Shown piece after piece: positions 22,877 through 35,048 of a DNA stretch of 64,000 nt. The notes below the pieces were generated by a model, which was not told where the DNA came from, did no database searches, and saw only the letters and a program-made list of their open reading frames with translations. A program made the position numbers and the translations under genes. The stretch comes from Epiperipatus broadwayi (lineage: Eukaryota; Onychophora; Udeonychophora; Euonychophora; Peripatidae). The stretch covers positions 55,959 through 119,958 of the forward strand of contig JAQFVV010007258.1 in assembly GCA_028023455.1 (NCBI GenBank), given 5' to 3'. Within the stretch, counting starts at the first letter, position 1. Each line of letters opens with the position of its first letter.

Positions 22877-24235
22877 TCTTATGATATGATGTGATGCACT
22901 GTGACTTCTCCTTAAACAGTGTCAGGAATCTCTCAGCAACTATGCCCAGAGAAACCTGTTAGTCACTTTACCTTCCCTTTCCATTCTCCCCCATAAGTTT
23001 TTCCATAATCTGCTCCATCCCATTTCCACAACATAATCTTTGTCAATGCCATGACCTTCATATCTAAATCCTCTTTATATTTTCCCAAACCTAGCATAAA
23101 AATCAATAACTCATTTTCTGTATAATCACTTTGTTCATATTTAATCTTCCATAACAACATTATTTGTACCCTTTCTGCTTCCAAGCATTTACCTTGAAGT
23201 AACAGATGCCTAATATTTTCTATGCCTTCCTTACACAACTTGCAGACTAAATCACCCATATTTTTCCATTTATGTGTATATTCCCTTGTTGCTAAAGATC
23301 CTGTTTGAACCTTAAATGATAAACTACTTTCCTTACTATTATCATAAATTAACTCAAACCCACTGTTCCATTTGCTTCTATATGTATTTAAACTCATTTT
23401 ACTTTCCATACTAGTTCTCCATCTCCCCAACTCCCTATTATTTATTAATGCATCTATTCTTCTATCCCACTCCTTACCACTATAACATTCAACAATTCTC
23501 CTAACACAATCATCCCACTTTTTGTACAAGTATACTGACATAAATTCTTTATCCAAATCTTCTGCATACTGCATTACCTTTCTCACCCATCTTGTTGCCT
23601 GCCCTTTACTTATAACCCAATTAAATACTATTTTGGCTATTATTTTACTATTCATAAGCTGCAATCTACTGAACATTTTCAATTTGATTTTTGCATCCCT
23701 CATATAAAAACTTGACTATTCCATTTCTCCTTGAATTGCCTCCTTTGCTATCCACACCTCTGCATCAAATGCATATCTTCCTACTTCTCTTTGTACTTTT
23801 CTAATTAATCTAATACCCCTTTACTAACACATAATGTATCATTGCCATATGTTAACCCTGCTACTGCCACTTCTTTCCATACAATTCTAGCTACATCATA
23901 TTTATTATATGACAACACTGTTAATTTCTTTATCAATTCCTTTCTTTTCTTTGCTTCATTTATCAATTTTTTCTCCCATTCATCCAAGCAATTTTTCTTA
24001 TTACTCAAGATGATTCGCAAATAACTATATCTATCCACCACACTTAACTTTATATTCCCCAATAAAAATTCTACATCTTCTCTTTCCCCAGTATTCACCA
24101 TCATTATATTTGATTTTTCTTCACTAAATTTAATCCCCACATCTTTACCCACCCTTACGCATATCCTCAGCATAACTTCCATATCTTCTCTTCTTTCTGC
24201 ACACAAAAAGACAAGATCCAACATTGTATATACTA
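22877..24235 (-). mobile_element. LINE, C-terminal half of reverse transcriptase with CCHC motif
   Basis: Minus strand. The first frame (23805-24224) begins inside the palm, with a degraded DLVFLCAERREDME block, then GIKFSEEKSNIMMVN, GNIKLSVVDRYSYLRIILSN and VAVAGLTYGNDTLC. After a frameshift near 23805 the protein resumes as VQREVGRYAFDAE, crosses an in-frame TAG near 23717, and continues to 22963 as MRDAKIKLKMFSRLQ and on to a C-terminal zinc-binding motif CKLC...H...C (CX2C-X8-H-X6-C; around residues 153-173 of the 246-residue frame). Such a CCHC tail is typical of several LINE clades. The copy is 5'-truncated at the FADD box, so it cannot be active. It lies in the receptor intron on the same strand as the gene. 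Confidence 0.88.
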
Positions 24236-26249
24236 AAGGCAGTTCTCCACTTTACTGACACCAGTAGAAATTTAAGTACTAAAAATGAGGTTTTTATACC
24301 CATCTGGTAACCACTGATTCCTCTAATTTATACTACATAGCAGTAAAATGGGGAGCTGCTTGATTTTGATTACATTTTTTTCTCAAGATTTCCTGTTTTT
24401 AACATATTTAACTTACATTTTATCCTTTTACTTAAAAAATGTTGCTTTTCAACTGATGATCTTATTGTTTGTGTTATCCATAGATTTTTTTGTAGAATTT
24501 TTTACATATGTGTATTTTTAGTAATTTCAAAAATTATTTTTCTTAATACCACATAATATTGATTTCTTCTTATATCAAATTTTTGTTTTATAAAATTGAA
24601 ATATTAATTACTTATATTGCCTTTTCACAGATGTATTCTGTTATCTCTTTGTAATTATTTTTGTTATCTTTATTTTTATATTTCTTTTTTTCTGAATAGA
24701 TTTGTGAAATAAAAATTTATTGTTAAAAGTTTTTGTTAAAAGTTTTTAGAAATATTCTAATAGTTTTTTTTTTATTATCTATTATTGATTTCATCAAAAA
24801 TCGTAAAGTAAATTTGATATTTTTGAAGACTCACATATTAACTTATATTAATAAATTTTTCAATAGCTTATTTTTATCCTGCTACATATTAATTATTTTA
24901 AGTTTTAACAATCTGTGAAAGAGTTATTTAAATGTAATAGTTTAACTGGAGTTTTTAATTTGACCAGTTTCAAAATAAAACAAAAACATCCTCTTCTTAG
25001 CGTTATAAATTGTTTTTATCAATTTAGAATTGAACTTTCGACTATGTTTTAATAATTAACTTTAAAAAACACAAATTCTTAAAATTATTATATTGTTACT
25101 TTTTTTGAGAGATCATGTGAAATTAAACTACTGGAAATGATAATGATTTTGTGGAAGGGGAGAGGAATCATAATTTCGAGCTTGGACGGCTATCCAATAA
25201 AAAATGTGTAACATTAAATACATCAGTAGCTTTTTATATCTATGTGATAGTAATCATATACGTTTGTAATATATCTTTTATTTTACAACATTTAGTAACT
25301 ATTTTTCCATGTTTTTTATTAGTTTTTTATTACTTTATCACCATTTTGTTGATTTTTTATAGTCTATAAAATTATTATATATCATTCTTGGATAATGAAA
25401 TAATCTACAGATATCAATGTTATCTGTGAATAAAAAATAAATAATGCCCAACCAATAGTATGCCCTGCTATTGGTTCTTCAAAACTAGATTTGTTTCTGA
25501 TACAAAATGCCATTTTTGTCTCTATCTCTCTCCTTCATGAACTTAATTTAATGTTGGCCGAATTATCATAAACCTCTCGTGCTATAAGTTATCTCATTAT
25601 GCTGATACTATGGAGTTGTATGTTTGTGTAATGATATTCACTTCCTTCAAGTTAGTTTTTTGATTCCACTTTCATTTTTATAATCATTTTTTATCTCAAG
25701 CCCTAGAGACCTAAGAAAGCAATGATGAGGAAGAACATATTTAATATGCTGGCAATCTTTAATTGTGATTATTTCTTGAAGCAATATAATCACTAAGGAA
25801 ACAGATTTATTTGGAGATTTCTCTGCTGACCATGAAAATAAAAGTATAGAAATATGGTCTATAAATAACCAGTTTTATACAATCTGGGTAGAATATCCAT
25901 CATCCTTTCTGGAGGAATCATTCAAGATGTAGAAATAATATACTACCAATAATAGTGGTAAAACAAAAACCAGTGATAATTCTACTTGTAAATATTATAA
26001 AAGCATCTTTTTTCTAAATATAAATACATGGCATGTGTGAACTTTGCTTGATACAACCTCTTCAGTACCTGACTAGATAATAGCAATACTGGCTAAGAAG
26101 CTGTCATAGCTGCTCTTAGTAAAATTGTTTTTTAGAGGAAACATGTTTAATAAAGTGGTTGCATGGCTACAATTTTGTTGGAAGGATAGATCAGTTAGTA
26201 AAACAAGAAAGGATGATGTGAAATTTTAAATCAAATATAAATTAATATC
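24236..26249. other. Receptor intron, no gene recognised
   Basis: AT-rich sequence with long T runs at its left. From about 25770 rightwards the composition changes and probably belongs to the 5' part of the LINE that becomes readable at about 26.3 kb. Confidence 0.45.
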
Positions 26250-27245
26250 TTCTTGGAATTTCTGTTGAATTAATAAACCTAAGGATGTTAAAACTTGTCT
26301 TGGACAATGATAGCAATGCTCATTTTACTACTGCTTACACTCTCAATGCTAAATTCAAGGAATTTAGAGATAGGAAGCTTTGCTGTAGGTGTCATTACTA
26401 CAATAACAATACAATTAAAAGATTGCATTGGTTTTGTGATTTCAATGCACATCTTGTTTTATATACTAGACTTTAACCAAATATTATTAGAAATAATGGT
26501 ATTGGTACTGTAAATTCCAAGGGGGTGTTGTTCTTGAAATTTTTAACAATACATGAATTAACTATCTATAAAAATTTTGTTTAGGCAAATATATAAATAT
26601 ATAGAAAACAATTAATAAATTCATGCACTACACAATGATATTTCATTGATTACATTATAGTTAAAAGTCAGAATACTAGTGATGTTCATATTACAGGAGC
26701 AATTAACAAATGCAGATAAAAGGACTGGTGATGTTAATATATCAATTGGATTGCCTTAAAATGTATGATCTTTTTAGAAGTGGTCCCTAAATTTAGTAAA
26801 TTTCAGCAGCTTTAAATATTAAAATTGCTAATTGGTGCTCCAAGATTTTTAACTTATCAAATTGTACAATCATTTTAAAGAGGATATTATGAATACAAGT
26901 ATATCTATTCTTATGTTCACTAAAAAAGGGAAGAATTATTTTTTGACAATGAACATATTATTAGTGATTTATATTAAAGGACTATGAAAACTTGTGAACA
27001 GTTTTTTTTTAAGAGAGACTCTATTGCTCTCCAATTTGCTCAGCTCTATAGAAGTGAATTACAGCCCTTATCAACAATATCTTCAGATTTGCATAAAAAA
27101 GTTAATTAATTGATCACTTTCTCAAGTTTAGACAATTTTTCTTAATAGAAAAGTTTCACATAGTCTTGGTTACATACTGAATAATTAGTGTTTGTCTAAA
27201 TGTTGTGTTGACAGCATTTTAGCAGTAATTATGTGTTGAGTTCTT

Positions 27246-27622
27246 TCTATCATCTAATATTAAATGCAGAATGTTAAAAAAAATTAAGACTTCAAAAACA
27301 TTCAACTATTACTAGTAGCAACATAGGTTAGTATGTAACACATTGTTTGGGGTGGTATTAAATTAGTGAACATTGAATTTAAGATGATGCTTTAAATTAA
27401 CTAAAGTAATCTTCCCAAGAAAACTGTCAGTTGAAATTCATTGATTCTCCGAGAAAATTCTGATTTCTCCTTTCATTCCTAAGAATAAGGTTAATTAGTT
27501 GCTTACAAATATGTATTATCACACTTAGTTGCTAATGCTAATAGTTGAATGTAATTAAGAAAATTTTAAATAAATTTGATGTTTTGTAAACTTTCAGCAT
27601 TGAATATTAGATGATAGAAATA
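27246..27622. repeat. Inverted-repeat element nested in the LINE
   Basis: CTATCATCTAATATTAAATG at about 27252 has its near-complement at about 27595-27618, giving short inverted ends about 340 bp apart. The interior 27220-27370 resembles 32435-32620 in the same orientation, so this is a dispersed repeat rather than LINE sequence. No coding capacity. Confidence 0.45.
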
Positions 27623-28928
27623 ATTTAACATGTAATTACTAATATATACTATACAGGGATTTTGTAATCAAACAAATGTAGAAAAGTCTTGTAATCTGAA
27701 GGTTGACTTATATGTCTGTTTGTATAATGGAGTGAGAGGAAATATTATTACTATTTAGGAATACATTTTGAGGCATTTGAAATGAAAACTAGTGTTAAAT
27801 ATGGATGTGTATTTGCTATGATACTGTCTTAAATCTGTATGATAAAAGTCTTTGAAACTATTAGTAGGTGATTTAATAAAATACAGATCAAAATGTGGAC
27901 AAGTTTGATGCTAGAAATATTAATTTAAATCATTAAAAATGAAAGCAAGAACTTCAGTTTCTTAGATTCTGAATTAAAAGTATGCTGATGATTGTTATTT
28001 TTTGACAATTTTAAAAATACCTACATAATATTCTTAATGTTTTAAAGCCATTATATAAAAGACTTTGGTTCGATAATCAAAACAAAAAATCCTCATTAAA
28101 TTTAGATTTGATGGTTATCAACTTGAGAATATAATACAATTGAAACGTAGTGTAGTTTTATTACTAGAAAGGTACACTTAGATGTTAAGGTGCAGCACAG
28201 ATTTCAATTTTTGTTGTTTTTAACAAGTTAAGAAATGGAGTATTTCATCATAGAGAATGAAATACTATAATTAAATTAACAATATATAAAGTTGAGTTAT
28301 AAATAATAAAAAAGGTCAATTTAAATCCATTATGAAAAATAATTAAAAGTAGCTTAAGTGGAGACTCAAATATAAATGAATTAACAATAAAAAAGGGTTA
28401 CTATTTTAAAGTAATAAAAATAAATTTTGGATAAAGATTGTAACCAGTAAATTAATTAAGACAAAAGATAATCTCCCAGTTTAATAGCCAAAAATTAATT
28501 ACAAATGATAATTAAATTAAAAAATATAATTATTACTTCAGAAATAAAAACATGTTAATTAAGTAAACTAATATAAAAAAGAGAACAAAAAACTTTTAAG
28601 TGGCTTTGATTCTGAACACTGATTCTTAAAGAAAAGGAAGAATATCCATCCGACATATTATATCTATCATCTTGATGGAAGATTAAGTTTTTAGACCTTG
28701 AGATTTTTTGCAGGATATATTTGATCTTTATTATCATTTGTGTGCCGTGACTCCAATATTTCTTATGGTAAAATATAAAAATATAATTTATAGAGTATTT
28801 GTAAATTTGTTTGCTAATAATTAAAGTAATAGAACTTTAATTTGATTGTGTATTTAATTTATTGAAGTTAGTAACTGAGAGTACTTTAAAGAAATTAGAT
28901 CTATAAGCACTCATATGGAATTCAAGCG

Positions 28929-29022
28929 TTGTTAGCTGAGAGGTCAGTGCAGTGACTTGCAAACACTGTTGTTGCAGTTTCGCCTCCAGGCCGATGCTAT
29001 GACATATGGAAAAAAAAAAAGA
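28929..29022 (+). mobile_element. tRNA-derived SINE, second copy
   Basis: Plus strand: an A-box-like TTAGCTGAGAGGTCAGTGC, a B-box-like CAGTTTCGCCTCC, then GACATATGG-(A)11. The tail matches the SINE at 6128-6230. More degraded, with no clear target-site duplication. It is inserted in the decayed LINE. Confidence 0.7.
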
Positions 29023-29690
29023 GGAAATAGCTGATTCTAATTTGTTTGGTATTTTATCTTTTAAGATGAGATAAAGAAAACTGTTTGTTATTTTATCTAA
29101 TTTATTGCACTGAAATGAAACTTGGACACTTTCTAATGCAATATGAAGGCATTACAAAAGTTTCATTTAAGAATGCTCATAAAATTTTAAAAATTCAATG
29201 GCAAGATAATAAAAGCAATCAATATCTTTTTCATCTTGATGGATGTGATATTATAGTTGTAAAATTACCTTTTCATTGGATTGGAATGTTATACTTTCTA
29301 AAATAATATTTTATGACGAACTTGAATATGGTTTTTAAGACAAAGGTAGACTTCTTTCATGCTATAAGGACTATCTCACAGACATTCTAAAAAGATGCAA
29401 TGCTCACTTTTTCTATCAAGATAAATATAGCAGAGAATAGAATGCAGTGAAGCACTTAATTAGCCTTGGTGCTAAAATATTTCGAAGAAAAAAGTTTATG
29501 TTAAGTAAATTAAGACAGCTATCAAATAAATAAAAAATTAACCAGCGTGTTCGATCTATATGTGAACGTATCTGTGATTAACAGATAGATTTATTATGTA
29601 GTCATTGCAAAATTCATTTACAGTCAAATAAAATTAATTTCTGAAGTAGACTTTTTCATCTTTTTTCACACTGCCGTTTGAAATGTGGAA

Positions 29691-30649
29691 TGGCCGTGTT
29701 TGTTTACCAGTGGTTGCTATAGGTAAATATATAGGGAAAAAAACTTGAGTTTATCATTTATAATCAATTGTTTGCCTAATAAAAATACATTAAGATTGAT
29801 TGAAACTGATAAAGTAATATTAATTTATATGAATGATAAAAACTGTCAATTTTTAAAAATTAAAAGGATAATCAACAATAAGAATTCATTTTAATTAAAG
29901 ATGTTAGTAAAATTAGAAGGGGGGGGGGTGATAAAATCGATTTACTTTTTTAAAGATGTTAATAAAATGTACATAAAATCTATTTATTTAGAATTTTATT
30001 GTTAGTTACAGTCCATTATCGAAAAAAAAAATGTAAGAAAGGTTTTAGAAATAATGAGAGAACCACTTATAAAAATTAGTAAACTGAACTTACACATATT
30101 CAACTAACATAACATATTAAATCGGTTATTTTATAAATTCAAAATTTTTTAACGTTTAATTTCAAAAAAAAGTTTAAATAATAATTTTGAATTATAAAAC
30201 GTAGGTATAAAATAACTTAAAGCTATCATTAAACATTCCATTAAAAAAATTCAAAGTTTTATGTTTTAAGTGTTTTAATTATAGAATTTTATAATTCTCT
30301 CAATTCAATATTCGTGATGACGTCATTTATAAGGAAAAGTAGGAAAAAAACCTAGTTATAAAATCCTCCATTCTAAAAATAATGAGGTCACGTTTAAAAT
30401 TAATTTTATCTATCATTCTACATCCCCTTCCTTTCTCCTTCAAAAAAAAACACACGCATACACAATGAAAACTCTGGAGAAAGAGTGGGGGGGGGGACTA
30501 CTCTACAAAGGAGTTTTGAGATGACTATATAAATCAATCTGTGAAACACAAATGTCTCCATGCTCAGTCCTTTTCTGTTTACTTGATTGATATTTTGCAT
30601 GTACTAATATTATGACAAATTTTATTTAGTCTTTATTCCATTCTCTGCC
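29691..30649. other. Spacer between two convergent LINE 3' ends
   Basis: AT-rich, with G homopolymers near 29920 and 30487. No gene recognised. Confidence 0.5.
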
Positions 30650-32070
30650 AAATCTTCCTAATGGAAACATTCTTCTGAAACATCTTTGAGATAATCCTTA
30701 TAACATAGTATATAATCCATCTCTCCCAAAAAAAAACCCGTTCTCAAGTTTATCATAAAACACTCTTTCAAAAATCCTTGGGTTGTTCAATACTTTGAAA
30801 TGACCATTCCAAAGAAGATGTAATTTTACAATAGTTGATTCTTTGATATCACATCCAGCAATCTAAAAAATGTATGAATTAGTTTTAGGAATTTGTCATT
30901 ATATTTATAAAAAAATGTTAAAGCATCCTTAAATGAAACTTCTTTAATGCCTGTATATTGTGCCAATAGGATGTTCAAGTCTCACTTCCATGCAATATAT
31001 TAGCTAAAATCACAGCACTGAATGTCATTAACTTAGTTGCAATAGTTATTTCTCTGTGACAAACATTCACTTTTAACTTATTGAAAGAATTAACAGCACA
31101 TTAGAGTCTGTGATATACCTCAGAAAGGTGACATTTCTACATATAAATCCATTAATGTATTTAAACTAGTTTATATTCATATGTTGATAACTTTCCAAAC
31201 AAAAAAAGTGTTGAGTTTTTTTAATATTAATTAATAAACCACAGTCTTTATATGTTGCATTCAAACATAAAGTACATTCTGTAAATCTTCTTTTGAACTG
31301 ACTAAAAATTGCACAATCATCACAATATTATATATCCAGAATCCAAAAAGATGAAGTTGTGTTTTTACTTTTAATAAATTCAAATTCAAATTTTCACCAT
31401 CAAACCTGTATTTTATATTGATCCCTGTTTAATTAAGTTGCCTACTAGCAATTCAAAGGCTATTCTCATAAAGATTAGTAGAATATTGGGGCAAGTACAT
31501 AAAATAGCTTAATACCAATTTTCATTTCAAATGTCTCAGAAAAATTATCTTGTAGTAATAACATTTCCTCTCATTTCACTAAATAAAATATGTATAATAT
31601 GAATATACTTTTGTGAACATTCAACTAATTTCAAACAAGACCAAAGATGTGTTTTATTGGCTGATGCAAATAATGTCTTGACAAAATAAATAAAATATAT
31701 AAATCACTTCTTTGCTTCCAACACTTTTTTTTTGCATTTGATTGGTAGCAAAAACCTTGTCTATAGTGTTTCTTAATTCACTAAAATCACACTGATACTC
31801 TGATAACCATTCCTCTTTAACTGGGAGAAACTTATTCAACAAAATCCTAAAAAAGTAACTTTATTATACTGAATAATAATAACATTCCATGATGATTATT
31901 GCAATCTTGAATACTTTTTTTGTTTTTAAAAATTGCAATAATAAAAACATGCTTAAAATGATAGCACAACTTTGTTAGTCCATATATTCCTAAAAAATTC
32001 TGATATTTTTTTGAAAAAATACTTTGCCTAGCAGGAACTTCAATCTCATGGCTGGTGAGATACATGCAGT
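30650..32070 (-). mobile_element. Decayed LINE, RT region, same family as 26.3-29.7 kb
   Basis: Minus strand, read right to left. IFKNKKSIQDCNNHHGMLLL (for the N-YRGISLLS block) is within 31847-32065. ILLNKFLPVKEEWLSEYQCD and FSELRNTIDKVFATNQMQKK are within 31654-31855. IKYRFDGENLNL is at about 31375-31415. At about 31310-31340 the catalytic FADD box has decayed to a FWIYNIVM-like string. The SETW and thumb region lies at about 30900-31000. A block near 30780-30860 matches 29210-29300 of the plus-strand copy. Several frameshifts and stops; 5' end unclear. Confidence 0.78.
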
Positions 32071-33129
32071 CAGCATAGCTATAAATGTGTCCAACACAAA
32101 TTCATAAACTTACTTAAAACATTATAATATTTATTTGTATGTGTTACAATGTGACTAAAATAAACATACAAACATTCACTATTTGCAGTATGCTTGCTTT
32201 CAGTTTTACAGCAGTGTGCATCTTCCAATATGGTATCTTCTAAGTGTAAATTAGAACTGACATCATCAAAAATTATGTTGACTAACCAAGGTAGCAATAT
32301 TCAATAATATTTCAACCTACCATGTAACAAGCAATGTAAAAGTATGATCATTAGATCACCTCGTAGATTAGCACTCATTTACTGATGGAATTAGACCATC
32401 TAATAGGGCTCTTAATGTGTGCCTGAAGATTTGCAACAATGACATTTTAATAGTAATTGCATGCTAGACAATTTTACTCCTCTAATATTAAATGCTAAAT
32501 GTTTTTAAAAAAATTCAAGCTTCATTTAAACTTTTCCAATACATTCTACTTTTAGTCATAGTACCCAGATTAGTATATAACATGTTTTGTATGATATTAT
32601 TTTCTCTTCAAGAGTTTCTAATTTGACCAGTCAAAGTACTAGCTTGAGAAGTGATTAAAATAACAAGAACTGGTGTTTAAAAGAAATAAATAAATATAGC
32701 TAAAGTAGCAAACTATGTATGAACCAATGAACATATGTTTCATTGGGGAAAGGATAAAAATATTGGTCAGAGAAGAAAAATCACATAAAAATAAAATGTG
32801 AAGAAGCTATTCACTTAACAATACAAATAATCCCATAAGTCAACTCAGTGTGATAGTTTATAAAACTCTGGAAATCACTATTGAACTTTATTCTTAGAAA
32901 AAAAGAGGATAACTCAAAAGGACTCTCATAGATAAGTATTTAAAATTTCTACCGATTGTTGCCATTGGAAGAATAACCTAAATATTAGTTGATTAAAGTG
33001 TCCCTTTAAATTCAATATTCATTAACCTAAAGTTCCTGATTTGGTTGCTATACTAATATTGTCACTGTTCAAAACAGAACCACCTTAAGACTAGTCTCTT
33101 TATAACTAGCCCTCTTGTTTGTCCTGCAA
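32071..33129. other. Receptor intron with dispersed-repeat copy
   Basis: 32435-32620 resembles 27220-27370 (same orientation, roughly two-thirds identical by eye). Otherwise no recognised feature. Confidence 0.45.
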
Positions 33130-34830
33130 AAGATATGAAATGATTGCAAATTTTGCTTTTTATTTTTCTATCAGTTAACTTTCATTAAAAAAGGAAACAA
33201 AAGTCTCTTATCTATTATTATTTTTCTTAAATCCTAGCATAACTTCTAGTACAATTCAAAAGAAAAATGAATGGAAGATTGTAAAAAGTGGATAGATGAT
33301 TATTTTTATTGAGGCAAATTGTAAGGAACTCTGCTTAATTTGTAGGAATTTGTGCATTTTTTCTATGATTAAAATTTCAAAAGGCACTATATGCAAATAA
33401 AATTATGCAAATTTTAAGGTGTATGTTTCAAGTACCAAATACAAAAACTGAAAAAAGATTCCCTTTTCAATAAAAATAAAATTAAAAGTTATAATGTCAA
33501 TTCCATTATAAAAACTAATTAAGTGGTAGCATATTAGATAATAAAAACATTTAATGAAGGTGAGTTTATTAAGCAATATATGAAGTGCATAGCAAATATA
33601 ATTTGCTCTGACAAAAGAGAGGGATATGTCTAAAGTGAGTTTGTCTCAAAAAATTATAGCCACACAAATTGAATAAATTAAAAAAAAAGAATTTTGAAAA
33701 ATCTGGTAATCTTGTTTTATGCTTTGGTGATCATGCTATAGATGCAGCTCAAATTTCCATTTTGGTTAGAGATAGTGATGATTAATTTGTCATTAAGTAA
33801 TGAAAGTTTTTAGTGTCATTAAAAAACACAACTAAATCAACAGATTTATAAAAAGTAAAGCATTTTTTTTTCTCTGCTGTCAACATATCTGATATATTTA
33901 CTGAAAGTGATCCTGAAATGATAGGTAAAAGAGAAGGAAATGTAAAATCAATAAAAGTCTATTCAATTTTTGTCCAAACCTTACATTAATGAAGTATAAT
34001 TGTATAATAAATCAAAAACAGTTTTGTGAAAAAGCTTTAAATATGGATAATGGTATGTAAATCATCATCAAGACTGTGAATTTTTTAAAGGCCAAGGAAT
34101 TGAATCATCACCCATTCCAAAAATTCCAGATAAATATTGATGATGATTATAGCTATAGTATTTACTTTTTAGAATTAAAATGGCTAAGATAAAGTCAAAT
34201 GTTGAAAACATTTTATGATTTGTGACATGTTATCATGCTGTTTATGGTATCACACAAATTTGTGTTGAAACTTAATAATGAGTAGATTTAGCACTTTTAG
34301 TGAATTTAACTGATTATTGAAATGTGTTTAACAGTGAGTCTTCAAAGTGAAAATCAACTTACCAATACAATGTTTCAAACTATAATGTATTCTAAATGAA
34401 ATTATAGCAAGTTCAAATTAAGTCCAAACAATTTTATGCATTTTGATACTTTGGCTAAACAGGGTTCAGCAACAGCAGAAAATATGCGGCCTTATTTTTT
34501 ATTTAATGCAAGAATTTGAAAACAGATTTTTTAACTTTTCAGGAAGTATTAAATAGTTTGTTAATAAGTTACCTGCTACTTTTCAAATGGAATGCATAGA
34601 GCTGTAATTTGACATTTCATTTTTTTTTTAAAAAAAAAAAGATTGTCCTTTTATTTTTTACAGCACCTACATTTGCGAGTAACTATTTTCAAGAATGAAA
34701 CACATTAAGGTTAAAATTAAAACCAAGATACCCAATCATAACCTGAAAACTCATTGTCATTTGTAACTACTTTTATCCAACCAAATATTAATGCATTTCT
34801 TTCCCAAATACAAAGAAAAATATTTTACTA
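33130..34830 (+). mobile_element. Decayed hAT transposase, GTF2IRD2-like lineage
   Basis: Fragments in order on the plus strand: a BED-finger remnant CKELCLICRNLCIFSM (about 33320-33365); NLVLCFGDHAIDAAQISIL and RDSDD (about 33710-33785), the first catalytic-Asp region; EKALNMDN and IIIKTVNFLKAKELNHHPFQ (about 34030-34120); and a C-terminal dimerisation block TYICE-LFSRMKHIKVK (about 34660-34715). The wording matches the hAT lineage related to vertebrate GTF2IRD2, which differs from the ZBED5/SCAND3-like copy at 9.0-11.7 kb. Many frame breaks; terminal repeats not identified. Confidence 0.78.
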
Positions 34831-35048
34831 CTTTTTGTTGACCTTTTTGCTTTTACTTTTATAATAATATATATATAAAAAATATCAATGGTGTTTTATT
34901 ATTTAGATATGTGCATTTTCTGGACGATTTTAAAAGACTCTATGAATAGCCTACTACATATTAGGATTATTATGTGCAGACTTTTTGCTTATGACATATT
35001 ATAGAAATTATGCACAAATATTTTTATTGCTTATCAGTTTTCCATCAG

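Larger units (their letters stand above)
26250..29690 (+). mobile_element. Heavily decayed LINE (endonuclease-RT family with C-terminal C2H2 finger)
   Basis: Pieces of one LINE appear in order on the plus strand. The AP-endonuclease core CDFNAHL and IIRNNGIGTVNSKGVL is at about 26425-26530. DYIIVKSQNTSDVHITGAI follows at about 26655-26705. The RT block VKYGCVFAMILS (for GVKQGCVLAPTLFS) is at about 27790, and an intact KYADDC catalytic box at about 27987. The C-terminal tail NAHKILKIQWQDNK is at about 29170-29210, and a worn finger LLCSHCKIHLQS near 29600. Almost every block sits in a different frame with many stops. A SINE (28929-29022) and an inverted-repeat element (27246-27622) interrupt it. 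The same family in the opposite orientation lies at 30650-32070. Confidence 0.75.
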
